A DNA stretch of 64,000 nt from Methylotenera sp. (lineage in GTDB: Bacteria; Pseudomonadota; Gammaproteobacteria; Burkholderiales; Methylophilaceae). Below, in pieces: positions 28,281 to 36,916 of the stretch. Each line of letters begins with the position of its first letter. The first letter of the stretch is position 1. The DNA lies in the NCBI GenBank assembly GCA_014378845.1, contig JACMNB010000011.1, positions 62,001-126,000 of the forward strand, in the 5' to 3' direction. Made by a program: the position numbers and the translations under genes. The notes under the pieces are model-generated. The model made no database searches. It was not told the origin of the DNA and saw only the letters and a list, made by a program, of their open reading frames with translations.

Positions 28281-29027
28281 TTATATAAGCCAAATCAAGG
28301 TCGCCATGCGCCCTGTCGCGCCGTCGCGGCGGAATGAAAAAAACTGATCAGTTTGTGAATAGGTGCAAAAATTTCCGCCATCAATTTGCGTTACGCCACA
28401 ATTATTTAAGCGTTGCATAGCGATCTGATAAATGTTGCTTAAGTATTTATCACCGTGTTTTTTAAACGCAAGTTCTGCTTTTGCATCTTTTGCTATAAAT
28501 TGTTCGCGAACTTCTGCGCCTACTTCAAACGCATTTGGGCCGATTGCAGGGCCAAACCAAGCCATTAATTGACTTGAATCTGCGCCCATTTTGGCAATTG
28601 TCGCCTCAATTACGCCATCGCACAAACTGCGCCAACCCGCGTGGATGCTGGCGACCAGCGTACCTGCGGTATCGCAAAGCAAAATTGGCAAACAATCTGC
28701 TGTAATGGTTACGCTCACCACATTTTTGCGCGTGCTAAAACTGGCATCGGCATCTGGCACACAGTCAGTTTGCGCCGCAACTATTTCATCTAAATTCAGC
28801 ACATTAATACCATGCACTTGATTCAACCAAACAGGTTTGCTTGGCAAAAATTGGCTTAATGATTGGCGATTTTGTGCGACGTGAATTGGGTTGTCACTTA
28901 CGTGGCCGCCGAGGTTAAAGCTATCGTAAGGCGCAAGGCTAATGCCGCCTGCACGCATGGTTTGCAGCGCTTTTACATTGGCGGGCGCTGGCCAGTTGGG
29001 GGTAATAAAGTTGCTATTTTTTAACAT
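28281..29027 (-). CDS. pgeF: Peptidoglycan editing factor / purine nucleoside phosphorylase, YfiH-LACC1 family
   Basis: A 248-residue protein of the multicopper-polyphenol-oxidase-like YfiH family. Conserved zinc and active-site elements are VTITADCLPILLCD, ASIHAGWRSLCDGVIEAT and WFGPAIGPNAFEVG. Members act on purine nucleosides and, in E. coli, correct cell-wall precursors. The neighbouring rluD lies 109 bases upstream on the same strand, separated by a palindromic repeat; rluD-pgeF adjacency is common in proteobacteria. Confidence 0.9.
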   Translation of the reverse strand: MLKNSNFITPNWPAPANVKALQTMRAGGISLAPYDSFNLGGHVSDNPIHVAQNRQSLSQFLPSKPVWLNQVHGINVLNLDEIVAAQTDCVPDADASFSTRKNVVSVTITADCLPILLCDTAGTLVASIHAGWRSLCDGVIEATIAKMGADSSQLMAWFGPAIGPNAFEVGAEVREQFIAKDAKAELAFKKHGDKYLSNIYQIAMQRLNNCGVTQIDGGNFCTYSQTDQFFSFRRDGATGRMATLIWLI

Positions 29028-29043
29028 CTAATCTTTCTACACC

Positions 29044-29119
29044 CGTCATTCTAAGCATAGCGAAAAATCCAGAGTTTGTTTACAAGAAACTGGATTCTTC
29101 GCTATGTTCAGAATGACGG
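29044..29119. repeat. CATTCTAAG...CAGAATGAC palindromic repeat
   Basis: Arms CGTCATTCTAAGCATAGCGA and TCGCTATGTTCAGAATGACG surround about 36 bases. It is one copy of the family at 27066, 43621 and 51697 and sits between rluD and pgeF, where it could act as an RNA hairpin. Confidence 0.8.
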
Positions 29120-29136
29120 TTTTTAGTATCAGTCAA

Positions 29137-30273
29137 TTATTCATCTTCTAAACCACCATCGTCCTCAAAATCTTCATCTAAATCATCGTCATCACTATCT
29201 AAATCAAAATCGTCGTCTTCTTTGCCCACATACAAGCCATTTTCATCCACGCCAAAATCCATCATATGGCCTTCGTCAATTGGCGCATCTTCATGGCGCA
29301 TGGCTTCTAACAAGGTGCGCATATCCTCAGCCAGCTCAATTTGCCATTCTATAAATTCATTGGTTTTGGGGTGAATTAGCCCTAACTTAATGGCATGTAA
29401 GGCTTGCCGATTAAAGCCAGTAATGGCATCGCGCAGGGTTTGCGTCATTTGTTTGTGCGGAATAATATTGCCGATTCCATAAACATTATCACCCACAATC
29501 GGCGCTTTTAAATGCTGCATGTGTACGCGAATTTGGTGTGTGCGGCCTGTTTCAAGCTGGCAGCGCACATAAGTATTGGTGCCAAAACGCTCAAGCACCT
29601 CGTAATGCGTGACTGCTGGCTTACCCGTGCGCGAGATGGCCATTTTGGTGCGCGCATGGCTGTGGCGACCAATTGGTTGATTGACCGTGCCGTGGCGCCA
29701 CATAATGCCCCACACAATGGCGCGATATTCGCGCTTAACCGTGCGTGCTTGCAGCTGCCGCACCAAGCTAGTTTGTGCTTCTAGCGTTTTGGCGACCACC
29801 AACAAGCCGCTGGTGTCTTTATCTAACCTGTGAACAATACCTGCGCGCGGCACATCACTTAATTGCGGCAAATGATGCAATAAAGCATTTAGCAGCGTAC
29901 CGCTCCAATTGCCCGCCGCGGGGTGCACCACCAAACCCGCGGGCTTGTTGATGACCAAAATCGTGTCATCTTCAAATATAATATCTAGCGGAATATTTTC
30001 TGGCTTAAAGGCATTTTCTTGCGCGTTTGCGGGTGGTGTAATAAGCACCTGCTCGCCGCCCCACACTTTGGTTTTAGCGGTCACGCTCTTCGCGTCCATG
30101 CGCACTAAATCAGCCTTAATCCAAGCTTGCAAACGGCTGCGCGAATGCTGCGGCAACAATTGCTGCAGGGCGATATCCAAACGCTCGCCGCCCGCTGCCA
30201 TAGGAATCTGGACGTTAATTTGGCCGCTAATTGGTGCTGACACCGGAGTGAAAACTGTTGTTTTATCTTGCAT
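29137..30273 (-). CDS. rluD: 23S rRNA pseudouridine synthase D
   Basis: The 378-residue enzyme makes pseudouridines in helix 69 of 23S rRNA. It has an N-terminal S4 RNA-binding domain (GGERLDIALQQLLPQHSRSR) and a RluA-type catalytic domain with HRLDKDTSGLLVVAKT, where the Asp is catalytic, and TGRTHQIRVHM. The last 45 residues are very acidic (DDDFDLDSDDDDLDEDFEDD), longer than in most relatives. It is divergent from bamD with only 39 bases between the starts. Confidence 0.93.
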   Translation of the reverse strand: MQDKTTVFTPVSAPISGQINVQIPMAAGGERLDIALQQLLPQHSRSRLQAWIKADLVRMDAKSVTAKTKVWGGEQVLITPPANAQENAFKPENIPLDIIFEDDTILVINKPAGLVVHPAAGNWSGTLLNALLHHLPQLSDVPRAGIVHRLDKDTSGLLVVAKTLEAQTSLVRQLQARTVKREYRAIVWGIMWRHGTVNQPIGRHSHARTKMAISRTGKPAVTHYEVLERFGTNTYVRCQLETGRTHQIRVHMQHLKAPIVGDNVYGIGNIIPHKQMTQTLRDAITGFNRQALHAIKLGLIHPKTNEFIEWQIELAEDMRTLLEAMRHEDAPIDEGHMMDFGVDENGLYVGKEDDDFDLDSDDDDLDEDFEDDGGLEDE

Positions 30274-30312
30274 ACGTTATAATATTGCCATTAATGATGA
30301 ATTAGGTTTTTT
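30274..30312. promoter_or_regulatory. Compact divergent promoter region rluD/bamD
   Basis: The 39 bases between two divergent starts include TTATAATATTG, a good match to a sigma70 -10 box toward bamD, so its -35 box must lie inside the rluD coding sequence. rluD-bamD divergence is a conserved arrangement in proteobacteria. Confidence 0.45.
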
Positions 30313-31155
30313 ATGTTCAAGCAATCTACAACCCGTATTTTACCGCTTTTAAGCGCCAGCCTTTTAGTTATATTTTGCGCATTAATATTGAGTGGCTGTT
30401 CAATCTTCGGCGCGCCGACCGAGCTAGATGACACCAAAGGCTGGCAGGCCGATCGCATCTATCAAGAAGGCGAAGATAGAATGACCGATAAAGATTACGA
30501 CAAGGCCATTGGTTATTTTCAAAAGCTAGAATCGCGCTTTCCACACGGCAAATATGCAGCGCAAGCGCAGTTAGAAACTGCCTACGCGCATTACAAAAAG
30601 CAAGATCCTGTCTCATGCGTGGCCGCCGCAGACCGCTTTATTAAACTGCACCCCAATCACCCTAATGTGGATTATGCCTATTATCTCAAAGGCTTAGCGA
30701 CGTTTAACGAGCGCGGCTTTATCGAAAAATATACCGCGCAAGAAATCAGCGACCGCGACCCAAAAACGCTGAAGCAATCATTCGCCGCGTTTAAAGAGCT
30801 AACCGACCGCTACCCAAAAAGCCGCTATTTTAAAGATGCCACGCAGCGCATGGTATATTTGGTCAACGCGCTTTCGCAATCTGAAATGCACGTAGCACGC
30901 TATTACATGAAGCGCCAAGCCTATTTGGCCGCGCTAAACCGCGCAAAATACGTGCTGGAATATTACCCCAACTCTACCGCCGTAGAAGAAGCCTTGGTGA
31001 TTAGCATTAGCGCCTACGATTACATGAGCCTGACCGATTTAAAAGAAGACACCCTGCGCGTGCTTAAAACTAACTACCCCAATAACCCCATGCTGGCGGG
31101 GAAAAGTGGCGAGGATGAACGTATATGGTGGAAGTTTTGGGAGAGCTTGTATTAA
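30313..31155 (+). CDS. bamD: Outer membrane assembly lipoprotein BamD
   Basis: A 280-residue lipoprotein with a signal peptide ending in LILSGC. TPR-like helical repeats follow: AIGYFQKLESRFPHGKYAAQ, SCVAAADRFIKLHPNHPNVDYAYYLKG and ARYYMKRQAYLAALNRAKYVLEYYP. BamD is the essential partner of BamA in the beta-barrel assembly machine. Length is typical, and the RYPKSRYFKDA segment is a family signature. bamB of the same machine lies about 4 kb away at 33960. Confidence 0.95.
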   Translation: MFKQSTTRILPLLSASLLVIFCALILSGCSIFGAPTELDDTKGWQADRIYQEGEDRMTDKDYDKAIGYFQKLESRFPHGKYAAQAQLETAYAHYKKQDPVSCVAAADRFIKLHPNHPNVDYAYYLKGLATFNERGFIEKYTAQEISDRDPKTLKQSFAAFKELTDRYPKSRYFKDATQRMVYLVNALSQSEMHVARYYMKRQAYLAALNRAKYVLEYYPNSTAVEEALVISISAYDYMSLTDLKEDTLRVLKTNYPNNPMLAGKSGEDERIWWKFWESLY

Positions 31156-31297
31156 GGTTTAATTAAAAATTAATAGCTGCATGTTTTAAATTTAGACAAC
31201 ACTAGAAATAGTTAATGCTATGATTTTATTATGTAACTTATCTTTAATAATTAAATGGGTTTCATATTTGACGCCTACTTTACGTTAGGTATTAAAT

Positions 31298-31930
31298 ATG
31301 GATCTTTGGCAAACACTCGCGGCGGCAGTACTCGGAAACGCAATTGTTCTAGCGGTTCTGGGATGGCTTGGAAAGTCGCTACTTGAGAAGCTTATACAGC
31401 GCGACAGCAAGCAATTCGAGATAGAACTCAAGGCTAAGGTTGACACGACACTTGAGCAGTTCAAAAACGAACTCCAACTACGATCGATCGAACATCAAAT
31501 CAAACTTTCGCGTTTGCACGAACGAAGAGCTACCGTCATAGCAGAGTTAAATGCTTTGCTAGCCGAGGTCATGTGGGAGGCTGAGAGCTTCCTGTCCCTT
31601 ATGGAGTTTGCAGGAGAACCTAGCAAACAAGAAAAGCATCAAGCTACAATGAACAAGTTGACTGAGTTCTTCAGGTACTTCGACAAAAACAGAATTTATT
31701 TACCTCAGAAGCTATGCGAAACAACAGAAAAAATCGTGCTTGAAGTACGCCAGCACGTGATCAAGTTCGGGGTCTATCTTCATTGGGAAGACGCGGCACT
31801 CATGGACCATACTCGCAAAGAGAAAAATGATGCGTGGATTGGTGGCTGGAACGCAATCAAGAACCAAATTCCTGCTGTCAGGGTGGAGCTTGAGAATGAA
31901 TTTCTACTCCTATTGGATCCCAATTCCTAA
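31298..31930 (+). CDS. Hypothetical protein with N-terminal membrane anchor and coiled coil
   Basis: A 210-residue protein of unknown function. Residues about 5-25 form a membrane segment (TLAAAVLGNAIVLAVLGWLG). A charged coiled-coil region at about 33-80 (KQFEIELKAKVDTTLEQFKNE) and a helical domain with WEDAALM follow. Codon choice (CTC, CTT, GAG, AAG, GTC) differs visibly from the AT-leaning neighbours, suggesting acquisition. Proteins of this shape are often found near mobile or defence genes, but no partner is present here. It is placed between bamD and the duplicated der end. Confidence 0.55.
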   Translation: MDLWQTLAAAVLGNAIVLAVLGWLGKSLLEKLIQRDSKQFEIELKAKVDTTLEQFKNELQLRSIEHQIKLSRLHERRATVIAELNALLAEVMWEAESFLSLMEFAGEPSKQEKHQATMNKLTEFFRYFDKNRIYLPQKLCETTEKIVLEVRQHVIKFGVYLHWEDAALMDHTRKEKNDAWIGGWNAIKNQIPAVRVELENEFLLLLDPNS

Positions 31931-31932
31931 CG

Positions 31933-32177
31933 AGCAAGCGTAGGATGGGTTGAGCAACGCGATACCCATCGTTAATCTTAAATTCAACCCAACTATCGAA
32001 TATATTTTTTCTTAAATTGACTGCATGGCTTTGTGGGTATCGGCTGCGCCTCCACCCACATGACAAACTACCGTTTTTTATTCTCTTCGTCCTTTTTCGC
32101 TTTCAATTCAGCACGTTGCGCGGTTTTACGGCGACACATGCTCACAATACCTTCGCCTGCTTTGCGCTTGCCTTCAG
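31933..32177. repeat. 245-base direct repeat, copy A, with a second der 3' end
   Basis: This stretch matches copy B at 32307-32551. The right-hand 105 bases read, on the minus strand, as the last 30 or so codons of der ([20 protein letters not shown] onward to the stop). About 14 differences from the real der end are almost all silent; one gives Arg to Cys. The remaining 140 bases of downstream sequence differ at about three positions. It is a gene-end remnant, not a functional gene. Confidence 0.8.
32067..32177 (-). pseudogene. Detached 3' end of der
   Basis: This encodes only the basic C-terminal tail of Der (ends [11 protein letters not shown], stop) with no start or upstream domain. The palindromic element at 32182-32260 joins it on the 5' side, where the rest of the gene should be. 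Confidence 0.7.
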
Positions 32178-32181
32178 CCAT

Positions 32182-32260
32182 GTAGGGTGGGTCACTCGTG
32201 ACCCACGCGGCGCAATCGCTCAACTTGTCACACCCGCGTGGGTTCAAGAACCCACCCTAC
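32182..32260. repeat. GTAGGGTGGGT...ACCCACCCTAC inverted repeat
   Basis: The outer arms are perfect (GTAGGGTGGGT / ACCCACCCTAC). Inner complementary blocks ACCCACGCGG and CACCCGCGTGGGT make a long imperfect hairpin. It lies between the two 245-base direct repeats. The element resembles small non-coding palindromic repeats common in methylotroph genomes. Confidence 0.75.
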
Positions 32261-32306
32261 TTAAACTGTGGTATGACCCAAGTTTATTGGAAATTCCCGC
32301 AAAAAT

Positions 32307-32551
32307 AGCAAGCGTAGGATGGGTTGAGCAACGCGATACCCATCGTTAATCTTAAATTCAAGCCAACTATCGAATATATTTTTTCTTAAATTGACTGCAT
32401 GGCTTTGTGGGTATCGGCTGCGCCTCCACCCACACTACAAACTACCGTTTTTTATTTTCCTCGTCTTTCTTGGCTTTCAGCTCAGCACGTTGCGCGGTTT
32501 TACGGCGACGCATGCTTACAATGCCCTCGCCCGCTTTACGTTTGCCTTCAG
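32307..32551. repeat. 245-base direct repeat, copy B, covering the true end of der
   Basis: Same order as copy A: GCAAGCGTAGGATGGGTTGA, AT-rich spacer, TGTGGGTATCGGCTGCGCCT with CCACCCACA, then the der C-terminal coding end. Inside it GTAGGATGGGT and its partner ACCCATC form a hairpin that could terminate der. Confidence 0.8.
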
Positions 32552-33929
32552 GCTCGGCAAATGGGTTTGCGCCTTGGTTAAATTGCACGCGTAATGGCGT
32601 GCCAACCAACTGAAAGGTTTTGCGAAATACGCCTTCTAAATAGCGTTTGTAGCTGTCTTTAATGTCATCCACATGGCTGCCGTGAATCACCACAATCGGC
32701 GGGTTTTGGCCGCCTTGATGCGCATAACGTAGCTTTGGCCGTGTGCCACGACTAATCGGCGGCTGATGTTGCGCAACCGCGTCAATTAGTACGCGCGTTA
32801 ACTGTGGCGTGGCCAAATTAGCCATGGCCGCTTTAAATGCGCCATCGACTGAGGTCAATAATTCGGGCAGGCCTTTTTTGCGCAGCGCTGAAATATAGTG
32901 AAATTTTGCCCAATCCAAAAAGATTAATTTGCGGTCAATTTCATTTTTAATAAATTCGCGCTCATTTTCAGGCAAGCCGTCCCATTTATTAACGGCCACC
33001 ACTAATGCACGGCCAGCATCCAATATATAGGCGGCTACGTGGGCATCTTGCTCGGTAATGCCCTCTTGGGCATCCACCACCAAAATCGCCACATTGGCGT
33101 CTTCAATGGCTTGCATGGTTTTTACCACCGAGAATTTTTCAATAGCCTCAAACACGCGGCCTTTTTTGCGCACGCCTGCGGTGTCAATAATGGTGTATTT
33201 TTTACCGTCTTTTTCTAGCTCAATTTCAATCGAATCGCGCGTGGTGCCTGGCTCGTCAAACGCAATCACGCGCTCTTCGCCCAGCAGCGCGTTTACCAAT
33301 GTAGATTTACCCACATTAGGACGGCCAACAATGGCGATACGTGGCGTTCTTTGTGAGGCATCGCTGCGCGCCTTATTCTGCGCGGCCTCGTTTGCATCGT
33401 CATCTTCTGGGGGATTATTAGCGCCGACCGTTTTTTTGTTGTGCTCGTCAAGCGCCAACTCAACTAAATCTTTTACGCCCTCGCCATGCGCGCTAGAAAT
33501 AGACAACGGCTCGCCTAAGCCAAGCTCAAAAAAGTCTGCCGAAACCACGGCGCGGTTCATGCCTTCTGTTTTATTAACCGCTAGTAAAACGGGGCGCTGC
33601 GCGCGGCGCAAGGTGTCGGCAATGGTAAACTCTTGCGGCGTAAGCCCTGCGCGGCCATCTACCAAAAAAATCACCACATCGGCTTCATCAATTGCCAGCA
33701 AGGTTTGCTTGGCCATTTCTTTTAAGATACCACTCTCGGCCAGCGGCTCAAAACCGCCCGTATCAATCACCAAATAAGACTCACTTGCGCCAATGCCGCG
33801 GCCATAATGACGATCGCGGGTGAGGCCGGGCAAATCGGCAACCAGTGCGTCACGGCTTTTAGTCATGCGATTAAAAAGAGTAGATTTGCCGACGTTGGGA
33901 CGGCCGACTAAAACGATGGTGGGTAACAT
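32442..33929 (-). CDS. der: Ribosome biogenesis GTPase Der (EngA)
   Basis: The 495-residue protein has two tandem GTPase domains and a KH-like C-terminal domain, needed for 50S subunit assembly. Domain 1 shows [26 protein letters not shown] and NKTEG. Domain 2 shows [31 protein letters not shown] and NKWDG. An acidic linker ([19 protein letters not shown]) lies between them. The basic tail [20 protein letters not shown] is duplicated downstream. It is the last gene of the ndk-to-der series, 30 bases after bamB. Confidence 0.97.
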   Translation of the reverse strand: MLPTIVLVGRPNVGKSTLFNRMTKSRDALVADLPGLTRDRHYGRGIGASESYLVIDTGGFEPLAESGILKEMAKQTLLAIDEADVVIFLVDGRAGLTPQEFTIADTLRRAQRPVLLAVNKTEGMNRAVVSADFFELGLGEPLSISSAHGEGVKDLVELALDEHNKKTVGANNPPEDDDANEAAQNKARSDASQRTPRIAIVGRPNVGKSTLVNALLGEERVIAFDEPGTTRDSIEIELEKDGKKYTIIDTAGVRKKGRVFEAIEKFSVVKTMQAIEDANVAILVVDAQEGITEQDAHVAAYILDAGRALVVAVNKWDGLPENEREFIKNEIDRKLIFLDWAKFHYISALRKKGLPELLTSVDGAFKAAMANLATPQLTRVLIDAVAQHQPPISRGTRPKLRYAHQGGQNPPIVVIHGSHVDDIKDSYKRYLEGVFRKTFQLVGTPLRVQFNQGANPFAEPEGKRKAGEGIVSMRRRKTAQRAELKAKKDEENKKR

Positions 33930-33959
33930 ATTTGGGGGCTTAAGGCTAGTTGCTTGGCA

Positions 33960-35381
33960 CTAGTTGCTTGGCAATTTAATGCCAGGCCCAGTGTTTTTAT
34001 CTAATGGTGCATCAGGCGATGACTCTGGTTCTTTTTGAAATACAGGGTCTTTTTGAAACATGATGCTGCGTTCAGTATCTGGCGAATTTGGCTCAGATTT
34101 CGTTTCGGGCTTTAACGCTTCTGCTGCTGATTGGCTTGCGTTAGATTCGCTAGGTTTTGATTCATTAGAAGTATCTCGCTTAGCTGCAGGCGCCGCATTT
34201 GCATCTGCAATACTAATCGCGTACAAGCCGCCATCACGCGTTTCGGCGATAAGCTGCCTACTATTAGCGCATGGTATAAGCGCCATTACCGCGTTGCCAT
34301 CAAGTTTGATGCGAGCAGCAAAGCCACCATCATCACGCGTTAAAAAGTGTACATACCCTTCTAAATCACCGACAGCAACCACATTACCCATAGGCAGCGG
34401 CGCACTTAAGCGGCGATTAAGCAAGCCCGCTTGACGCCAAAAAGTTTTGCCTGTTTCAGAGTCCAACGAGTAAACCGAACCCAAAGCATGCGACACAAAT
34501 ACTTTGCCGTCCTCCGCATTCATGCCGGTATAACTCGAAATATCACGGTTCCATACCACTTTACCGCTTCTACGATCTACTGCGGCAACGCGACCTTGAT
34601 AGGCTACTGCATACACCAACGGGCCATCAATGACAGGCAAGCTGGTTATATCAGCAATACGTTCAATTTCGGTGACGCCTTTGGGCTGCGCGATGGTTGC
34701 CTCCCATAACAATTTGCCATTGTCAGCACGAATCGCCACCATTTTGCCGCCCGCAAATCCCGCGTATACTGCGCCGCCATCAACCACAATGCCAACGCTG
34801 CTGCGCAAACTTAAGGCAGGCGTTGTGCGTTCAAATACCCATTTGCGGCTGCCATCTGTCGCGTCCAGTCCAAAAATATGGTTGTCACCTGTGCGCACAA
34901 TTGCCATGCCATCAAAGTAACGTGGCACACTTAAAATTTCACTGGAGACTTTTGCTTTCCACAATGGTTTTCCAGCAGCGTCTATGGCATGCAAATTGCC
35001 TGTTTTGGTGCCCACAAATAAGACGCCAGCACCAAGGCCAATGCCGCCACTAATCGGCTCGCCAATGTTAATGCGCCATACTTGGCGGCCATTGCTTGCG
35101 TCTAATTTTACAATGTCGCCCGCCGCATTATTGGCGTAAACCGCGCTAGAATCTAAGGCTGGTGTGTAGTCATAACGCTCGGTTTTACCAATGCTGCTAG
35201 ACCAATCAAGCTTTAAAGCGTAAGTTGGATCAAATGCTTGCAGTGTGGCGGGTGGATTAGGCGGCTCGCGGCCAAAGACTTTGTCGGCAAAGTCTTGTCG
35301 CAGCGAAGTCATGGTTTCGCAGCCTGTTAAAACGAGCATTGAAAGCAATATAATCCAACGGAAATTTTTTAAATAAGTCAT
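33960..35381 (-). CDS. bamB: Outer membrane assembly lipoprotein BamB
   Basis: A 473-residue beta-propeller lipoprotein of the BAM complex. The signal peptide ends in LVLTGC. Repeated PQQ-type blades contain KLDASNGRQVWRINIGEPI, GNLHAIDAAGKPLWKAKV, GLDATDGSRKWVFER and VDRRSGKVVWNRDIS. Most BamB proteins are about 380-400 residues; this one has an additional hydrophilic Ser/Asn/Glu/Pro-rich tail of roughly 75 residues (NESKPSESNASQSAAEALK onward) containing two FQKxP units. Neighbours yfgM and der are the standard ones. Confidence 0.94.
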   Translation of the reverse strand: MTYLKNFRWIILLSMLVLTGCETMTSLRQDFADKVFGREPPNPPATLQAFDPTYALKLDWSSSIGKTERYDYTPALDSSAVYANNAAGDIVKLDASNGRQVWRINIGEPISGGIGLGAGVLFVGTKTGNLHAIDAAGKPLWKAKVSSEILSVPRYFDGMAIVRTGDNHIFGLDATDGSRKWVFERTTPALSLRSSVGIVVDGGAVYAGFAGGKMVAIRADNGKLLWEATIAQPKGVTEIERIADITSLPVIDGPLVYAVAYQGRVAAVDRRSGKVVWNRDISSYTGMNAEDGKVFVSHALGSVYSLDSETGKTFWRQAGLLNRRLSAPLPMGNVVAVGDLEGYVHFLTRDDGGFAARIKLDGNAVMALIPCANSRQLIAETRDGGLYAISIADANAAPAAKRDTSNESKPSESNASQSAAEALKPETKSEPNSPDTERSIMFQKDPVFQKEPESSPDAPLDKNTGPGIKLPSN

Positions 35382-35458
35382 TTAATACAATAAGTTATGT
35401 TGCTAATAATCGCCAATTAAAGCGCTTAAGCAAATTTTAAACAGCTTTTAAAGCGCGT

Positions 35459-36085
35459 TTAAACGCCAAGAGATTCTAATTTTTGTTGCGTGTAAGCATG
35501 CAGCCTGCCCTGCGCATCAAGGTATTCTAAAGCCGTTGTATACGCTTTTTTCGCTTCTGCTGGCTTTCCTTGCGCTAACAATACATCGCCTTGCATATTG
35601 GCTTTTAAGCCGGCATAACCTTTGTCATCAATAGCTGCCAATGCTTTACTGGCTTCGTCATAACTTTTTTCTTCAAACAAAATGTTGGCCAATTGCAAAC
35701 CTGCAATGGCTTTTACAGCGCTTTCTTTCGCATTTTTAATCGCCCATTCTAGCTGCGATTTTGCGCTTTTACTGTCATTTGCGGCAAAGTTAGTTTTGGC
35801 TGCATACACAGCGGCGCGGCCTGCATAAGGCGTACCGCTATAATCTTCCATCAATTTAGCCGATTGCGCTTTAATTTCACCGACTTTAATTGGGTCTGTG
35901 GTCAGCATGGTTTGGTATAGAGTAGACGCTTCAACGGATTTTTTATTTTGAAAATAATGATAACCTTGCCAAGCCAAATAGGCCACTAAGACCGCCAAAA
36001 CGATGTTAATGGTCATACTGCCATTTTTTTTCCACCACGCTTTAAATTCGTCTAACTGTTCTTGCTCTTCTAAATCGTATGCCAT
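35459..36085 (-). CDS. YfgM-type tetratricopeptide protein, SecYEG ancillary
   Basis: A 208-residue membrane-anchored protein. It has a cytosolic start MAYDLEEQEQLDEFKAWWKKN, one membrane segment (MTINIVLAVLVAYLAWQGYHYF) and a periplasmic TPR-like domain with YAGRAAVYAAK, SQLEWAIKNAKE and GDVLLAQGKPAEAKKAYTTAL. YfgM in E. coli is a partner of PpiD at the Sec translocon. Position between hisS and bamB is conserved, apart from the two ABC ATPase genes inserted upstream. Confidence 0.9.
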   Translation of the reverse strand: MAYDLEEQEQLDEFKAWWKKNGSMTINIVLAVLVAYLAWQGYHYFQNKKSVEASTLYQTMLTTDPIKVGEIKAQSAKLMEDYSGTPYAGRAAVYAAKTNFAANDSKSAKSQLEWAIKNAKESAVKAIAGLQLANILFEEKSYDEASKALAAIDDKGYAGLKANMQGDVLLAQGKPAEAKKAYTTALEYLDAQGRLHAYTQQKLESLGV

Positions 36086-36109
36086 CTTTGCACCCTAATA
36101 TCAATCATG

Positions 36110-36916
36110 TTAAGCCGCTTTGCGACCTGGAATTGCACTTAATAATTGCTGTGTATACGGCTGCTGCGGCGCGTTATACACCGCCTCGATGCTGCCTTGC
36201 TCTACTATTTTGCCTGCATTCATCACCACAATGTCGTCGGCAATATGTCTAACCACTCGTAAATCGTGACTGATAAACACGTAACTTAAGCGCATTTCTT
36301 GTTGCAACTCTTTGAGTAATAACAAAATTTGTGCTTGCACTGAAACATCCAGCGCAGATACGGGTTCATCACAAACCACCACTTTAGGCTTTAACACCAG
36401 CGCGCGCGCAATGCCGATGCGTTGCCGCTGCCCGCCCGAAAACTGGTGCGGATACTTTTGCGCGTCATCCGCGCTTAAACCAACGCGTTTAAGCATTTGC
36501 AAGACTTGCTCTTTTTGCTCAGCCGCGCTACCCAAACCGTGAATCTGCAAACCTTCGCCAACAATTTCGCCGACTTTCATACGCGGGTTTAACGAGGCGA
36601 ATGGGTCTTGAAATACCATTTGCAAATGTTGGCGTTTGCTTCGCAAGGCGTTTTTGTCGAGGTTAGCTAAATTGCACCCTTCAAAAATCACTTCACCGCT
36701 ATCAAACGGGTGCAATTGTAACAGACAACGCGCCAAAGTAGATTTACCTGAACCAGATTCGCCTACCACAGCCAAGGTAGTACCTGCTTTTAGTGAGATA
36801 CTTACATCATCTAAGGCATTGATTTTATTGCTACTTAAGCCAAATCTGCCTGTAGTTTGCGTGTAGGTTTTAACCAAATGATTGGCCGCCAAAATAATAT
36901 GGTTTTGTTGGCTCAT
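36110..36916 (-). CDS. Peptide-type ABC transporter ATP-binding protein (DppF/OppF-like)
   Basis: A 268-residue nucleotide-binding subunit: Walker A GESGSGKST, Q-loop MVFQDPFASLNPR, signature FSGGQRQRIGIARAL, Walker B VVVCDEPVSALDVSVQ and switch ISHDLRVVRH. The peptide/nickel transporter C-terminal motif QQPYTQQLLSAIP is present. It overlaps its companion ATPase gene by four bases. No permease or binding-protein genes accompany the pair, so the membrane partner must be encoded elsewhere. The pair corresponds to the two halves of the fused YejF ATPase. Confidence 0.88.
   Translation of the reverse strand: MSQQNHIILAANHLVKTYTQTTGRFGLSSNKINALDDVSISLKAGTTLAVVGESGSGKSTLARCLLQLHPFDSGEVIFEGCNLANLDKNALRSKRQHLQMVFQDPFASLNPRMKVGEIVGEGLQIHGLGSAAEQKEQVLQMLKRVGLSADDAQKYPHQFSGGQRQRIGIARALVLKPKVVVCDEPVSALDVSVQAQILLLLKELQQEMRLSYVFISHDLRVVRHIADDIVVMNAGKIVEQGSIEAVYNAPQQPYTQQLLSAIPGRKAA

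Noticed and set aside
32017..32594. Plus-strand open frames over the 245-base repeats.
   Set aside because: They are antisense to the der tail and its remnant and occur twice because of the duplication.
33058..33777. A 239-codon frame opposite der.
   Set aside because: Antisense to a clear two-domain GTPase, serine-rich, no start signal.
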